A stretch of 12,591 nt of DNA from an uncultured Sphingobacteriaceae bacterium. Its GTDB lineage: Bacteria; Bacteroidota; Bacteroidia; Sphingobacteriales; Sphingobacteriaceae. Shown here piece after piece: positions 5,967-12,591 of the stretch (the first letter of the stretch is position 1; every line of letters begins with the position of its first letter). The stretch covers positions 1 through 12,591 of the forward strand of contig CALNCF010000293.1 of the NCBI GenBank assembly GCA_937875035.1, read 5' to 3'. The notes under the pieces were generated by a model, which did not search any database, had not been told where the DNA came from, and was given only the letters and a program-made list of their open reading frames with translations. The translations under genes were made by a program, and so were the position numbers.

Positions 5967-7820
5967 TTATTTCTTTTTCGTGTTGCGCAATTGTGCTTCG
6001 CGCTGACGCTGCATATCTTCCAGTTTCTGCTGGAACTTTGATTTCTTGGCGCCTTCCGGTTTCTTCTTGTTATCCTGTAATTGCTTATGAAGTTTCTCTT
6101 CGTTCACAAAACGACGGATCAGGTATTGCTGGCCGAAGGTGATCATGTTGGCGCAGAAGTAGTAATAGTTCAGACCCGCAGAAACACTGTTCAGGATTCC
6201 CATAAACATCACCGGCATAATATATCCCATCCATTTCATCTGGCCCGTAGCGCCTGATATCTGGTTGTTCAAACGGGTATAAATGATCGTAGAGGTTGTC
6301 ATCAGTAAACACATCAGGCTCACGTGATCGCCATAGATAAAGCTGATGAAAGGTACCTTACCGAAGGTCCAGATCGAATCGTAGGTCGAAAGATCCTGTA
6401 CCCACAGGAAGCTTTGCTGGCGAAGCTCGATCGAAGAAGGGAAGAAGAAGAAGAAAGCGAACAGGATCGGCATCTGCAATAACAGGGGTACGCAGCCGCC
6501 TAAAGGATTCACACCTGCTCTCTTGTACAGCTTCAGGTATTCCTGCTGAAGCTTCGCCTGGTCATCTTCACCCAGCTTGGCCTTGATCTCGTCCATCTCC
6601 GGTTTCAGCAGGCGCATCTTAGCCGCCGAAAGGTAGGAGCGATAGGTAAGTGGCGAAAGAACCAGCTTCAGGAGAATGGTCAGGATCAGGATGATCAGGC
6701 CATAGTTCATGTTAAAGCCATTCAGGAAATTGAACACAGGGATCACCGCGTAACGGTTAATGTATTTCAGGAATCCCCAGCCTAGGTTGATCTGTCTTTC
6801 TAACCCCAGGTTATAAGCCTTCAGGGTGTTAAAGTGGTTCGGACCGAAGTAGAAATGCATACCGAACGATTCCGCAGGCTTACGCCCGAAAGGAATGCCC
6901 ACATTGGTCTGCATGGTCTTCACAACAGACGAGTTCATATCCGTGGTGGTTTGTGCTTCACCGTTCTCGAACGCATTGTTGGCGATCAGGGAAGAAGAGA
7001 AGAAATGCTGCTTAAAGGATACCCATTTCACTGCCGACTCCATCTTCTGCACCTTATCCTTGGTAGGGTCCAGGCTTTCCAGGTCATTGTTCGTAAACTG
7101 GTAATAAACAGACGTGTTCTGGCGCTCCGCCTTCATATCCTTCTCGTTCTTCAGCGCGTCGATCTTCCAGTTCAGGTCATAATAGCTCGTGTTCGGAGCG
7201 ATCACGTTATCCATGCCGATCGAACGTACCTCGAAGCCCAGCATATAATCATCGCCTTTCAGCGAGTATACGAAGTCGATATACTGGTCGGCATTCACCG
7301 CCAGGCGGAAGGTTACCGCATTGGAATCCGACTGGCTCACGCTGAACGATTCGCCCATCCGGCGGAAATAATAGTCGTTTGTATTGATAAGCTTGTTGCC
7401 GGTATAGAAAGACAGGCCGAATTCGTTCTGTGCTCCGTCGAACAATACCAGGGGCTGTTTGCTCCAGGTTTTATACTCTTTCAGCTCTACAGAATAGATG
7501 CGCGCGCCCTTGGTCGAGATCTTCGCTTTTAGCTTCTCGTTTTCAATGGTGATGAATTCTTCCGTACCGGTAGCCGATCTGCCGAAGGCAGAGGACGTAT
7601 CAGCAGCTATGCCGGCAACGGCAGGAGTAACCGTGTGGTTATTGCTGTCGGCGATCTGGTTAGCGGGTGATTGGCTGGCCTGGTGGGACTTTGATGCCCT
7701 GATCGAATCTTCCTGGCGTTGAAGTTGTTGAAGTTCCAGCTCAGAAGGCTGCATGTAAAAACTGAAACCAATAAGGATTACTGCAATCAATAATAATCCC
7801 GTAAGGGTATTTCTATCCAT
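5967..7820 (-). CDS. yidC: Membrane protein insertase YidC
   Basis: Inserts and folds inner-membrane proteins, alone or with SecYEG. The 617-residue product has the full Gram-negative plan. An N-terminal membrane anchor (about 7-22) is followed by a Gln/Ser-rich linker (about 30-85) and a periplasmic beta domain (about 88-340). The conserved insertase core (about 345-570) has five hydrophobic segments, including the cytoplasmic hairpin KMRLLKPEMDEIKAKLGEDDQAK (401-423). A basic tail (about 575-617) is typical for ribosome contact. The groove residue that is Arg366 in E. coli corresponds to Lys385 here (TILLKLVLSPLTY), which I believe is usual in Bacteroidota. A GVNPLGGCVPLLLQMPI motif (436-452) confirms the family. 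It has its own consensus promoter and is separated from the upstream pyrG by a hairpin, so it appears to be monocistronic. It is not beside rnpA or rpmH as in many Proteobacteria and Firmicutes. Confidence 0.97.
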   Translation of the reverse strand: MDRNTLTGLLLIAVILIGFSFYMQPSELELQQLQRQEDSIRASKSHQASQSPANQIADSNNHTVTPAVAGIAADTSSAFGRSATGTEEFITIENEKLKAKISTKGARIYSVELKEYKTWSKQPLVLFDGAQNEFGLSFYTGNKLINTNDYYFRRMGESFSVSQSDSNAVTFRLAVNADQYIDFVYSLKGDDYMLGFEVRSIGMDNVIAPNTSYYDLNWKIDALKNEKDMKAERQNTSVYYQFTNNDLESLDPTKDKVQKMESAVKWVSFKQHFFSSSLIANNAFENGEAQTTTDMNSSVVKTMQTNVGIPFGRKPAESFGMHFYFGPNHFNTLKAYNLGLERQINLGWGFLKYINRYAVIPVFNFLNGFNMNYGLIILILTILLKLVLSPLTYRSYLSAAKMRLLKPEMDEIKAKLGEDDQAKLQQEYLKLYKRAGVNPLGGCVPLLLQMPILFAFFFFFPSSIELRQQSFLWVQDLSTYDSIWTFGKVPFISFIYGDHVSLMCLLMTTSTIIYTRLNNQISGATGQMKWMGYIMPVMFMGILNSVSAGLNYYYFCANMITFGQQYLIRRFVNEEKLHKQLQDNKKKPEGAKKSKFQQKLEDMQRQREAQLRNTKKK

Positions 7821-7843
7821 TTTCTCTTATTAAAAATTCCGTG

Positions 7844-7874
7844 CAAACCTACATTAAATAGGTCGAATGACAAA
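7844..7874 (-). promoter_or_regulatory. Consensus promoter of yidC
   Basis: Read on the minus strand: TTTG (7874-7871), exactly 19 bases, then TAGGTTTG (7851-7844). Both boxes match the Bacteroidota consensus perfectly. The expected start near 7838-7840 gives a leader of about 20 bases with no Shine-Dalgarno sequence. Confidence 0.85.
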
Positions 7875-7938
7875 GGATTTAGGCCCTGAAAGGGGAAAAA
7901 ACCATCGGGATGGAGTTCTTCAATTCTAGCCGGGCAAA

Positions 7939-7974
7939 TGAAAAACCGGGAAAAGCCTCGCAGGTTCTCCCGAT
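7939..7974 (-). terminator. Terminator after pyrG
   Basis: On the minus strand CGGGA (7972-7968) pairs with TCCCG (7951-7947). The inner part continues imperfectly (GAACC against GGCTTT with a bulge), and five T residues follow (7945-7941). It lies about 13 bases past the pyrG stop codon and separates pyrG from yidC. Confidence 0.65.
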
Positions 7975-7986
7975 TTCAGGCTTGTT

Positions 7987-9615
7987 TTATTTACGCCCTT
8001 TATACTTGTATTCGGCAGCAGCCTCTACAAACTTAACGAACAAAGGGTGCGGGTTGTCAACTGTACTTTTCAGCTCCGGGTGGAACTGTCCGCCAACGAA
8101 CCACGGGTGATTCTTCAGCTCGATCATCTCCACCAGTCCGGTATCCGGGTTAATACCCGAAGTGATCATGCCGGCATCATTATATTGCTGTAAATATTTA
8201 TTGTTGAATTCATAACGGTGACGATGGCGTTCGCTGATCTTCGTTTTCCCGTAGGCCGCGTAAGCCTTGGTACCCTTTTTCAGCTCGCAGGCATAGCTGC
8301 CCAGGCGCATGGTGCCGCCCTTGTTCTTGATCTTCTTCTGCTCTTCCATCATGTCGATCACGGCATGGCGTGTCTTGTCGCTCATCTCCGTAGAGTGCGC
8401 GTCTTTCAATCCCAATACATTACGTCCGAATTCGATCACGGCGCATTGCATACCCAGGCAGATCCCGAAGAACGGGATATTGTTCTCGCGCACATAGCGG
8501 ATCGCGTCGAGCTTACCCTCGATCCCCCGGCTTCCGAAACCAGGCGCTACCAGCACACCATCCAGGTGTCCTAATTTTTCCGCCACGTTGTCGCTGTGTA
8601 TGGATTCGGAATGGATACACTCTACATGTACCTTGCATTCGTTGGCCGCGCCGGCATGTATAAACGATTCGGTAATGGATTTATAAGCGTCAGGAAGCTC
8701 GACGTACTTTCCAACCAACCCGATCCGCACATCCTTGGTCGGGTTCTTCAGCCTGCCCAGGAAATCCTTCCAGTTTTCCATGTCCGGCTCGTTCTTGTGC
8801 GACAGCTTCAGCTTGGTCAGCACTGTCTTGTCGAGCTGCTCTTTCAGCATCAGCAGGGGTACATCGTAAATGGTGCTGGCATCCCGCGATTCGATCACCG
8901 AATTGATGTTCACATTACAGAACAACGCGATCTTCTTACGGATGTCCATATTGATCGGGTGCTCGGTACGGCAAACCAGGATATCCGGCTGAATGCCATA
9001 TTCCAGGAGCATCTTCACCGAGTGCTGGGTAGGCTTGGTCTTGAGTTCCCCGGCAGCAGCCAGGAAAGGAATAAGCGTCAGGTGGATCACGATGGCATTG
9101 TTCGCGCCGGTCTCCCATTTGAACTGGCGTACAGCTTCAATATAAGGTAGCGACTCAATGTCGCCCACGGTACCGCCAAGCTCAGTAATCACAATATCGA
9201 ACTGGCCGTTCTCACCCAGGATGCGCATATTACGCTTGATCTCATCGGTAATGTGGGGGATAACCTGCACTGTGCCGCCGTCGTAGTCGCCCAGGTAAGC
9301 GCCCTCGCGTTCCTTGTTGATCACGTTCTGGTAAATACGGCCGGTAGTAATGTTGTTAGCCTGCGAAGTCGGTACATTCAGGAAACGCTCGTAATGTCCA
9401 AGGTCCAGGTCGGTTTCCGCCCCGTCTTCCGTTACATAGCACTCGCCGTGTTCGTATGGATTCAGGGTTCCCGGGTCGATGTTGATGTAGGGGTCGAACT
9501 TCTGGATGGTTACGCTGTAGCCCCGGGCTTGTAATAGTTTGGCAAGAGATGCGGAGATGATGCCTTTTCCTAAAGAGGATGTGACACCGCCCGTAACAAA
9601 AATGTACTTGGTCAT
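7987..9615 (-). CDS. pyrG: CTP synthase
   Basis: Makes CTP from UTP, ATP and glutamine in the cytoplasm, the last step of pyrimidine nucleotide synthesis. The 542-residue length is normal. The N-terminal synthase domain carries the P-loop-like GGVTSSLGKG (9-18), DPYINIDPGT (41-50), the Mg-binding region around Asp71 and Glu145, and ELGGTVGDIES (145-155). The C-terminal class I glutaminase domain (from about 295) has the nucleophile Cys386 in GICLGMQ and the pair His512/Glu514 in FHPE. The start is secure, as MTKYIFVTGG is the family's first strand. It stands apart from its neighbours: a 134-base gap upstream with a -7 box, and a hairpin downstream. CTP is used by KdsB, encoded about 0.75 kb upstream of pyrG, as well as for nucleic acids and phospholipids. 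Confidence 0.98.
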   Translation of the reverse strand: MTKYIFVTGGVTSSLGKGIISASLAKLLQARGYSVTIQKFDPYINIDPGTLNPYEHGECYVTEDGAETDLDLGHYERFLNVPTSQANNITTGRIYQNVINKEREGAYLGDYDGGTVQVIPHITDEIKRNMRILGENGQFDIVITELGGTVGDIESLPYIEAVRQFKWETGANNAIVIHLTLIPFLAAAGELKTKPTQHSVKMLLEYGIQPDILVCRTEHPINMDIRKKIALFCNVNINSVIESRDASTIYDVPLLMLKEQLDKTVLTKLKLSHKNEPDMENWKDFLGRLKNPTKDVRIGLVGKYVELPDAYKSITESFIHAGAANECKVHVECIHSESIHSDNVAEKLGHLDGVLVAPGFGSRGIEGKLDAIRYVRENNIPFFGICLGMQCAVIEFGRNVLGLKDAHSTEMSDKTRHAVIDMMEEQKKIKNKGGTMRLGSYACELKKGTKAYAAYGKTKISERHRHRYEFNNKYLQQYNDAGMITSGINPDTGLVEMIELKNHPWFVGGQFHPELKSTVDNPHPLFVKFVEAAAEYKYKGRK

Positions 9616-9633
9616 TGGATTTTGTGGTTTAAC

Positions 9634-9673
9634 AGAGATAGAATTGTCTCTATTGTTACGGGATTCAAAAGTA
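9634..9673 (-). promoter_or_regulatory. Probable pyrG promoter and leader inverted repeat
   Basis: On the minus strand TACTTTTG (9673-9666) matches TAnnTTTG. The -33 box 19 bases upstream is weak (TTTA at 9696-9693). The predicted start falls on or near CCCG (9662-9659). The leader then contains AGAGA (9651-9647) pairing with TCTCT (9638-9634) across 8 bases, a short possible hairpin just before the gene. The rest of the 9616-9749 gap holds a TCCGG/CCGGA inverted repeat (9727-9743) without a T tail. Confidence 0.45.
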
Positions 9674-9749
9674 CGTAAAATTTATGGCCCGTTAAAATCT
9701 GTTGATAAGTATCATTGTTATTCACATCCGGAGATAAGCCGGAAATGCC

Positions 9750-10229
9750 TTACCTGGTTTTGCCTGCCGCAGGTTTCCGGGTTTTGTTCTTTTCGCTGTG
9801 CATGGTTCTGGCTTTTCCCTGCGAATGCGACTGGTGTACCTTTTCCGCTTTCTTCGCCATCTGGGCGAGCAATACATAATACTTTTTGAGCACCAGCAAT
9901 TCTTCCTCCGTCAGGTCTTCAATATCCACAAGGTTATTGCTGGCCAGCTCATGAGAGGCCAGGAGCTCGTTCAGTTTCAGTTGGATGGCCATACTGTCTT
10001 TATTCTGGCTTTTCTGGATCAGGAATACCATCAGGAAGGTAATAATGGTGGTGCTGGTGTTGATGATCAGCTGCCAGGTATCCGAGTAGCCGAAAACCGG
10101 GCCGGAGATCAGCCAGGCAATGATCAGGCAGAATGCAATGATAAAGGCAGCCGAAGTGCCTGTATAATGGGTAGCCGCGTTCGCAAACCTGTCGAACCAC
10201 GACCGGCGTGGAGGTTGATCCTTTTTCAT
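9750..10229 (-). CDS. Low-affinity iron permease family protein
   Basis: A 159-residue small membrane protein of the Iron_permease family (PF04120-like), named for yeast Fet4, although bacterial members are far shorter and their transport role is not proven. The diagnostic stretch is GPVFGYSDTWQLIINTSTT (43-61), followed by FLMVFLIQKSQNKD (65-78) and KLNELLASHE (85-94). Two membrane helices lie at about 25-42 and 53-71. A Glu/Leu-rich helix (about 104-131) and a strongly basic, Lys/Arg/His-rich C-terminal tail (about 132-159) follow. Two helices alone are unlikely to form a channel without oligomerisation. No iron-uptake gene or Fur-like box is apparent nearby. It stands alone between pyrG and kdsB with gaps of 134 and 131 bases. 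The family is clear; the function is uncertain. Confidence 0.9.
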   Translation of the reverse strand: MKKDQPPRRSWFDRFANAATHYTGTSAAFIIAFCLIIAWLISGPVFGYSDTWQLIINTSTTIITFLMVFLIQKSQNKDSMAIQLKLNELLASHELASNNLVDIEDLTEEELLVLKKYYVLLAQMAKKAEKVHQSHSQGKARTMHSEKNKTRKPAAGKTR

Positions 10230-10360
10230 AAATAGCTAAGATTCGTTCAGCAGGGTACAAAAGCATGCCTGCTTCAGTTTTCTCATGAAAACAGGTTCGG
10301 GGTAGGTACGGAATGGGAGAGGTGTGCGGTTGTTGCGGAATAATATCCTCAGCGGAAGAA

Positions 10361-11104
10361 CTACAGATCGTAAAGTTCGCTGATCTTTTCTAAATCCTCC
10401 GGGGTATCGATGGCCAGGGTATCCAGGCTGGTGACAGAGGTTTTGATCCGGTAGCCGTTCTCTAACCAGCGCAATTGCTCCAGCGATTCGGCCTGCTCCA
10501 ATGAAGAAGGGGGTATCTGTGTAATATCCAGCAATACTTCCCTGCGGTAGCCGTAAATGCCGATATGCTGGTAAAAATTATGCGCGCTAAGCCAGTCTTT
10601 CTTCTCCTTCCCCCGGATATGTGGGATCGCCTCCCGGCTGAAGTAGAGGGCGAAGCCATCCTTATCGAGGATCACTTTCGGGGAGTTCGGGCTGAAAAGT
10701 ACCTGCTCGTCGGTGATCTCCTTTACCAGGGTCGCGATCTGGGTGCGCTCATCCGAAAAGCATTCGCAAAGCATGTCGATCTGTCTGGGGTTGATGAAGG
10801 GCTCATCGCCCTGTATATTGATAACAGCTCCGGCATCCAGGCTCATGTTGGTCACAACCTCACGGCAGCGGTCTGTTCCGCTGGGATGTTCCGCAGAGGT
10901 CATACAAACATTCCCTCCGAAAGAACGGACATGTTCCGCGATGCGCTCATCGTCGGTGGCTACGATCACATCGCTGAGCAGGGCAGACTGCATGCTCTGT
11001 CCGTAAACCCTTTGGATCATGCTCTTCCCGCCGATATCGATCAGGGGTTTACCCGGGAAACGGGTGGATGCGTAGCGGGCTGGTATGATCCCGGCGATCT
11101 TCAT
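10361..11104 (-). CDS. kdsB: 3-deoxy-manno-octulosonate cytidylyltransferase (CMP-Kdo synthetase)
   Basis: Activates Kdo with CTP to give CMP-Kdo in the cytoplasm, the donor for the inner core of lipopolysaccharide. The 247-residue length is normal. Motifs in order are IIPARYASTRFPGKPL (6-21, nucleotide binding), VATDDERI (48-55), HPSGTDR (73-79), NIQGDEPFI (96-104, with the metal-binding Asp100), and late ESLEQLRWLENGYRI, typical of the family. The start ATG at 11104 is immediately followed by the first strand, so it is secure. The deoxynucleoside kinase gene ends 5 bases upstream, so the two are almost certainly co-transcribed. Downstream, the 10230-10360 gap holds only small inverted repeats (AAGCA/TGCTT at 10261-10274, GTTTTC/GAAAAC at 10277-10292) and no convincing terminator. 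Confidence 0.97.
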   Translation of the reverse strand: MKIAGIIPARYASTRFPGKPLIDIGGKSMIQRVYGQSMQSALLSDVIVATDDERIAEHVRSFGGNVCMTSAEHPSGTDRCREVVTNMSLDAGAVINIQGDEPFINPRQIDMLCECFSDERTQIATLVKEITDEQVLFSPNSPKVILDKDGFALYFSREAIPHIRGKEKKDWLSAHNFYQHIGIYGYRREVLLDITQIPPSSLEQAESLEQLRWLENGYRIKTSVTSLDTLAIDTPEDLEKISELYDL

Positions 11105-11109
11105 GGTAT

Positions 11110-11742
11110 TTATTTTTTTGCTTTCTGGTTGAACAGTCCGAAAAATTCAGTGTCGATCTGCTGGATAATGGTGCCCAGGTCTTCCGGCTTATCAGCAAAA
11201 TTCAGGCGGTCGACATTGATCGTAAGAAGCCTTCCTTCCTTATAATTGCTGATCCAGTTCTCGTAACGTTCGTTCAGCTTGGAAAGGTAATCGAGGCGGA
11301 TGCCCGATTCATATTCGCGGCCCCGTCTCTGGATCTGGTTCACCAGGGTAGGCACCGAAGCCTTCAGGTAGATGAGCAGGTCGGGCGCCTTGATAAATTC
11401 CTTCACCGATTCGAACATGCTCAGGTAATTGTCATAATCGCGGGAAGTCATCAGTCCCATGTCGTGCAGGTTAGCCGCGAAGATGTACGCATCCTCGTAA
11501 ATGGTACGGTCCTGTACGATCGACTTCTCTCCCCGCTGGATCTCCACGATCTGCTGGAAACGCGAATTCAGGAAATAGATCTGCAGGTTGAACGACCAGC
11601 GCTTCATGTCCTGGTAAAAATCTTCGAGGTAAGGATTGTTGTCAACCGCCTCATACTGTGCTTCCCATGTGTAATGCCTGGCCAGTAATTCCGTGAGCGT
11701 GGTCTTGCCGGCTCCGATATTTCCTACTATTGCTATGTGCAT
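11110..11742 (-). CDS. Deoxynucleoside kinase (dNK/dGK family)
   Basis: Phosphorylates deoxynucleosides to monophosphates for dNTP salvage, in the cytoplasm. The 210-residue product has the P-loop GNIGAGKTT (7-15), a Glu31-containing strand followed by DNNPYLEDFY (34-43), the family signature QDRTIYEDAYIFA (77-89) with Asp78, Arg79 and Glu83, and a lid region RRGREYE (139-145). This is the dCK/dGK/dAK-like family, common in Bacteroidota and Firmicutes; the preferred base (dA, dG or dC) cannot be read with confidence. ATG at 11742 directly precedes the first strand. kdsB follows after 5 bases and trpS ends 78 bases upstream, so all three may share a transcript. The 78-base gap has no clear promoter or terminator, only a short AATCCGGATT palindrome (11797-11806). 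Confidence 0.93.
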   Translation of the reverse strand: MHIAIVGNIGAGKTTLTELLARHYTWEAQYEAVDNNPYLEDFYQDMKRWSFNLQIYFLNSRFQQIVEIQRGEKSIVQDRTIYEDAYIFAANLHDMGLMTSRDYDNYLSMFESVKEFIKAPDLLIYLKASVPTLVNQIQRRGREYESGIRLDYLSKLNERYENWISNYKEGRLLTINVDRLNFADKPEDLGTIIQQIDTEFFGLFNQKAKK

Positions 11743-11820
11743 AATTCTCTTGCTGTACTTGATTTTTATAAAGTCCGAAGGCTTAAAATACGAATTAATC
11801 CGGATTGAACAGGGTTAGGG

Positions 11821-12591
11821 TCAGAATGATTTGAAGCCGATGATCTCACGCACCTCGCGTACGGTCTTACCGGCGCTCTCCCTTGCTTTCTCAGCGCCCA
11901 TCTTCGATACCTTCCGCAGGTATTCGGTGTCTGCCTCAATAGCCTCGATCTTCTCCCGGATCGGGGTGGTAAAGGTGTTGACGTCTTCAGCCAGCTGCTT
12001 CTTGAAATCGCCATAACGGATCTCGCAACGGTTATACAGGTCGTCGAAATGCTGCAGGGTATCGGCAGGAGAGACTGCTTTCATAATGTCGAACAGGTTC
12101 TGGATGATCTCCGGCTTGGGCTGGTTCATCTCGGTCGGCCCGCTGTCGGTCACTGCCTTCATTACCTTCTTACGGATCACCTCCGGCGAATCGGCCAGGT
12201 ACAGGGCGTTGTTCTCCCCGTTGGATTTGCCCATCTTGCCCTTGCCGTCGAGTCCCGGGATCTTCACCAGGTCCCCGCCAAAGTTAAAGGCATGAGGCTC
12301 CGGGAAGTAATCCACCTTATACAGGTGGTTGAAACGGTTCGCAAAGTTGCGCGCCATCTCCATATGTTGCTCCTGGTCTTTGCCCACAGGTACTTTCAGC
12401 GCCTTGTGGATGATAATATCCGCCGCCATCAGCACCGGGTAGGTCAGCAGGCCCGCGTTCACATTATCGGGATGAGCGCGCACCTTGTCCTTAAAGGAAG
12501 TGCAGCGTTCCAGCTCACCCAGGTAAGCGTTCATATTCAGGAGAAGGTATAATTCCGCGATTTCGGGTACATCCGACTGGATATACAGGGT
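11821..12591 (-). CDS. trpS: Tryptophanyl-tRNA synthetase, C-terminal part
   Basis: Charges tRNA-Trp with tryptophan using ATP. About 256 residues are visible; the frame stays open to the right edge, so the start and the N-terminal HIGH motif lie outside. An internal Met at 12534 is not the start, because TrpS sequence (LYIQSDVPEIAELYLLLN) continues before it. Family landmarks are NVNAGLLTYPVLMAADIII, VPVGKDQEQHMEMAR, FPEPHAF, the KMSKS-loop equivalent GKGKMGKSNGE (third motif residue Gly instead of Ser), and the C-terminal VREIIGF. KMGKS keeps both lysines that stabilise the transition state and, as I recall, occurs in other Bacteroidota TrpS. It may be the first gene of a trpS, deoxynucleoside kinase, kdsB transcript. 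Confidence 0.96.
   Translation of the reverse strand, partial: TLYIQSDVPEIAELYLLLNMNAYLGELERCTSFKDKVRAHPDNVNAGLLTYPVLMAADIIIHKALKVPVGKDQEQHMEMARNFANRFNHLYKVDYFPEPHAFNFGGDLVKIPGLDGKGKMGKSNGENNALYLADSPEVIRKKVMKAVTDSGPTEMNQPKPEIIQNLFDIMKAVSPADTLQHFDDLYNRCEIRYGDFKKQLAEDVNTFTTPIREKIEAIEADTEYLRKVSKMGAEKARESAGKTVREVREIIGFKSF

Noticed and set aside
6834..7532. 232-codon open frame on the plus strand inside yidC
   Set aside because: Antisense to a well-supported gene. Its His/Arg/Val-rich composition follows from the codon use of yidC, and it has no domain or promoter.
8596..9150. 184-codon plus-strand frame inside pyrG
   Set aside because: Antisense shadow of the conserved CTP synthase gene.
9727..9743. 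TCCGG/CCGGA inverted repeat as terminator of the iron permease gene
   Set aside because: Only five base pairs and no T run after the stem on the minus strand.
10258..10292. Promoter or terminator between kdsB and the permease gene
   Set aside because: The best -7 match (TGCTTTTG on the minus strand) lacks the TA start and a -33 box, and the two small inverted repeats have 5-6 pairs with poor T tails.
10565..11245. 226-codon plus-strand frame across kdsB and the kinase gene
   Set aside because: Antisense to two conserved genes and crosses their junction; no recognisable protein features.

Overview
The window reads as an ordinary chromosomal segment of a Bacteroidota bacterium, most likely of the Chitinophagaceae type. 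Evidence: several intergenic regions carry the Bacteroidota promoter pattern (a TTG or TTTG box, about 19-20 bases, then TAnnTTTG); start codons mostly lack a clear Shine-Dalgarno sequence; YidC has a long periplasmic domain with Lys at the TM2 groove position; and kdsB implies a Gram-negative LPS/Kdo envelope. The family-level placement is inference. Nearly all genes are housekeeping. I see no phage, insertion sequence, CRISPR array or defence system.

Layout. Bases 1-1387 (+) hold the 3' end of a YfcE-type metallophosphoesterase and a class I fructose-1,6-bisphosphatase. The latter is broken by an apparent one-base deletion near 1154/1155. Bases 1364-4200 (-) hold rnhA, an AT-rich gene for an unrecognised exported protein, and a Gpi18-like GT-C membrane protein. 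tRNA-His (+) lies at 4418-4491 with its own promoter and terminator. Then come a secreted thioredoxin-like protein (-), a compact promoter-to-terminator unit that may encode a small RNA or attenuated leader (about 5151-5257, +), and ubiX (+). From 5967 to the end everything is on the minus strand. In transcription order this is trpS (5' part outside the window), a deoxynucleoside kinase, kdsB, a low-affinity iron permease family protein, pyrG and yidC.

How it fits together. PyrG makes CTP, which KdsB uses to activate Kdo for lipopolysaccharide. The deoxynucleoside kinase and kdsB are 5 bases apart and are probably co-transcribed, perhaps with trpS. yidC has a consensus promoter of its own and is separated from pyrG by a hairpin terminator. 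Convergent pairs end in strong hairpins at 4501-4590 and 5915-5946, but fbp and rnhA do not.

The points most worth a second look are the fbp frameshift, the short transcription unit and its surroundings upstream of ubiX, and the tRNA-His acceptor stem with two adjacent T-T mismatches. None of these amounts to a demonstrated new system.
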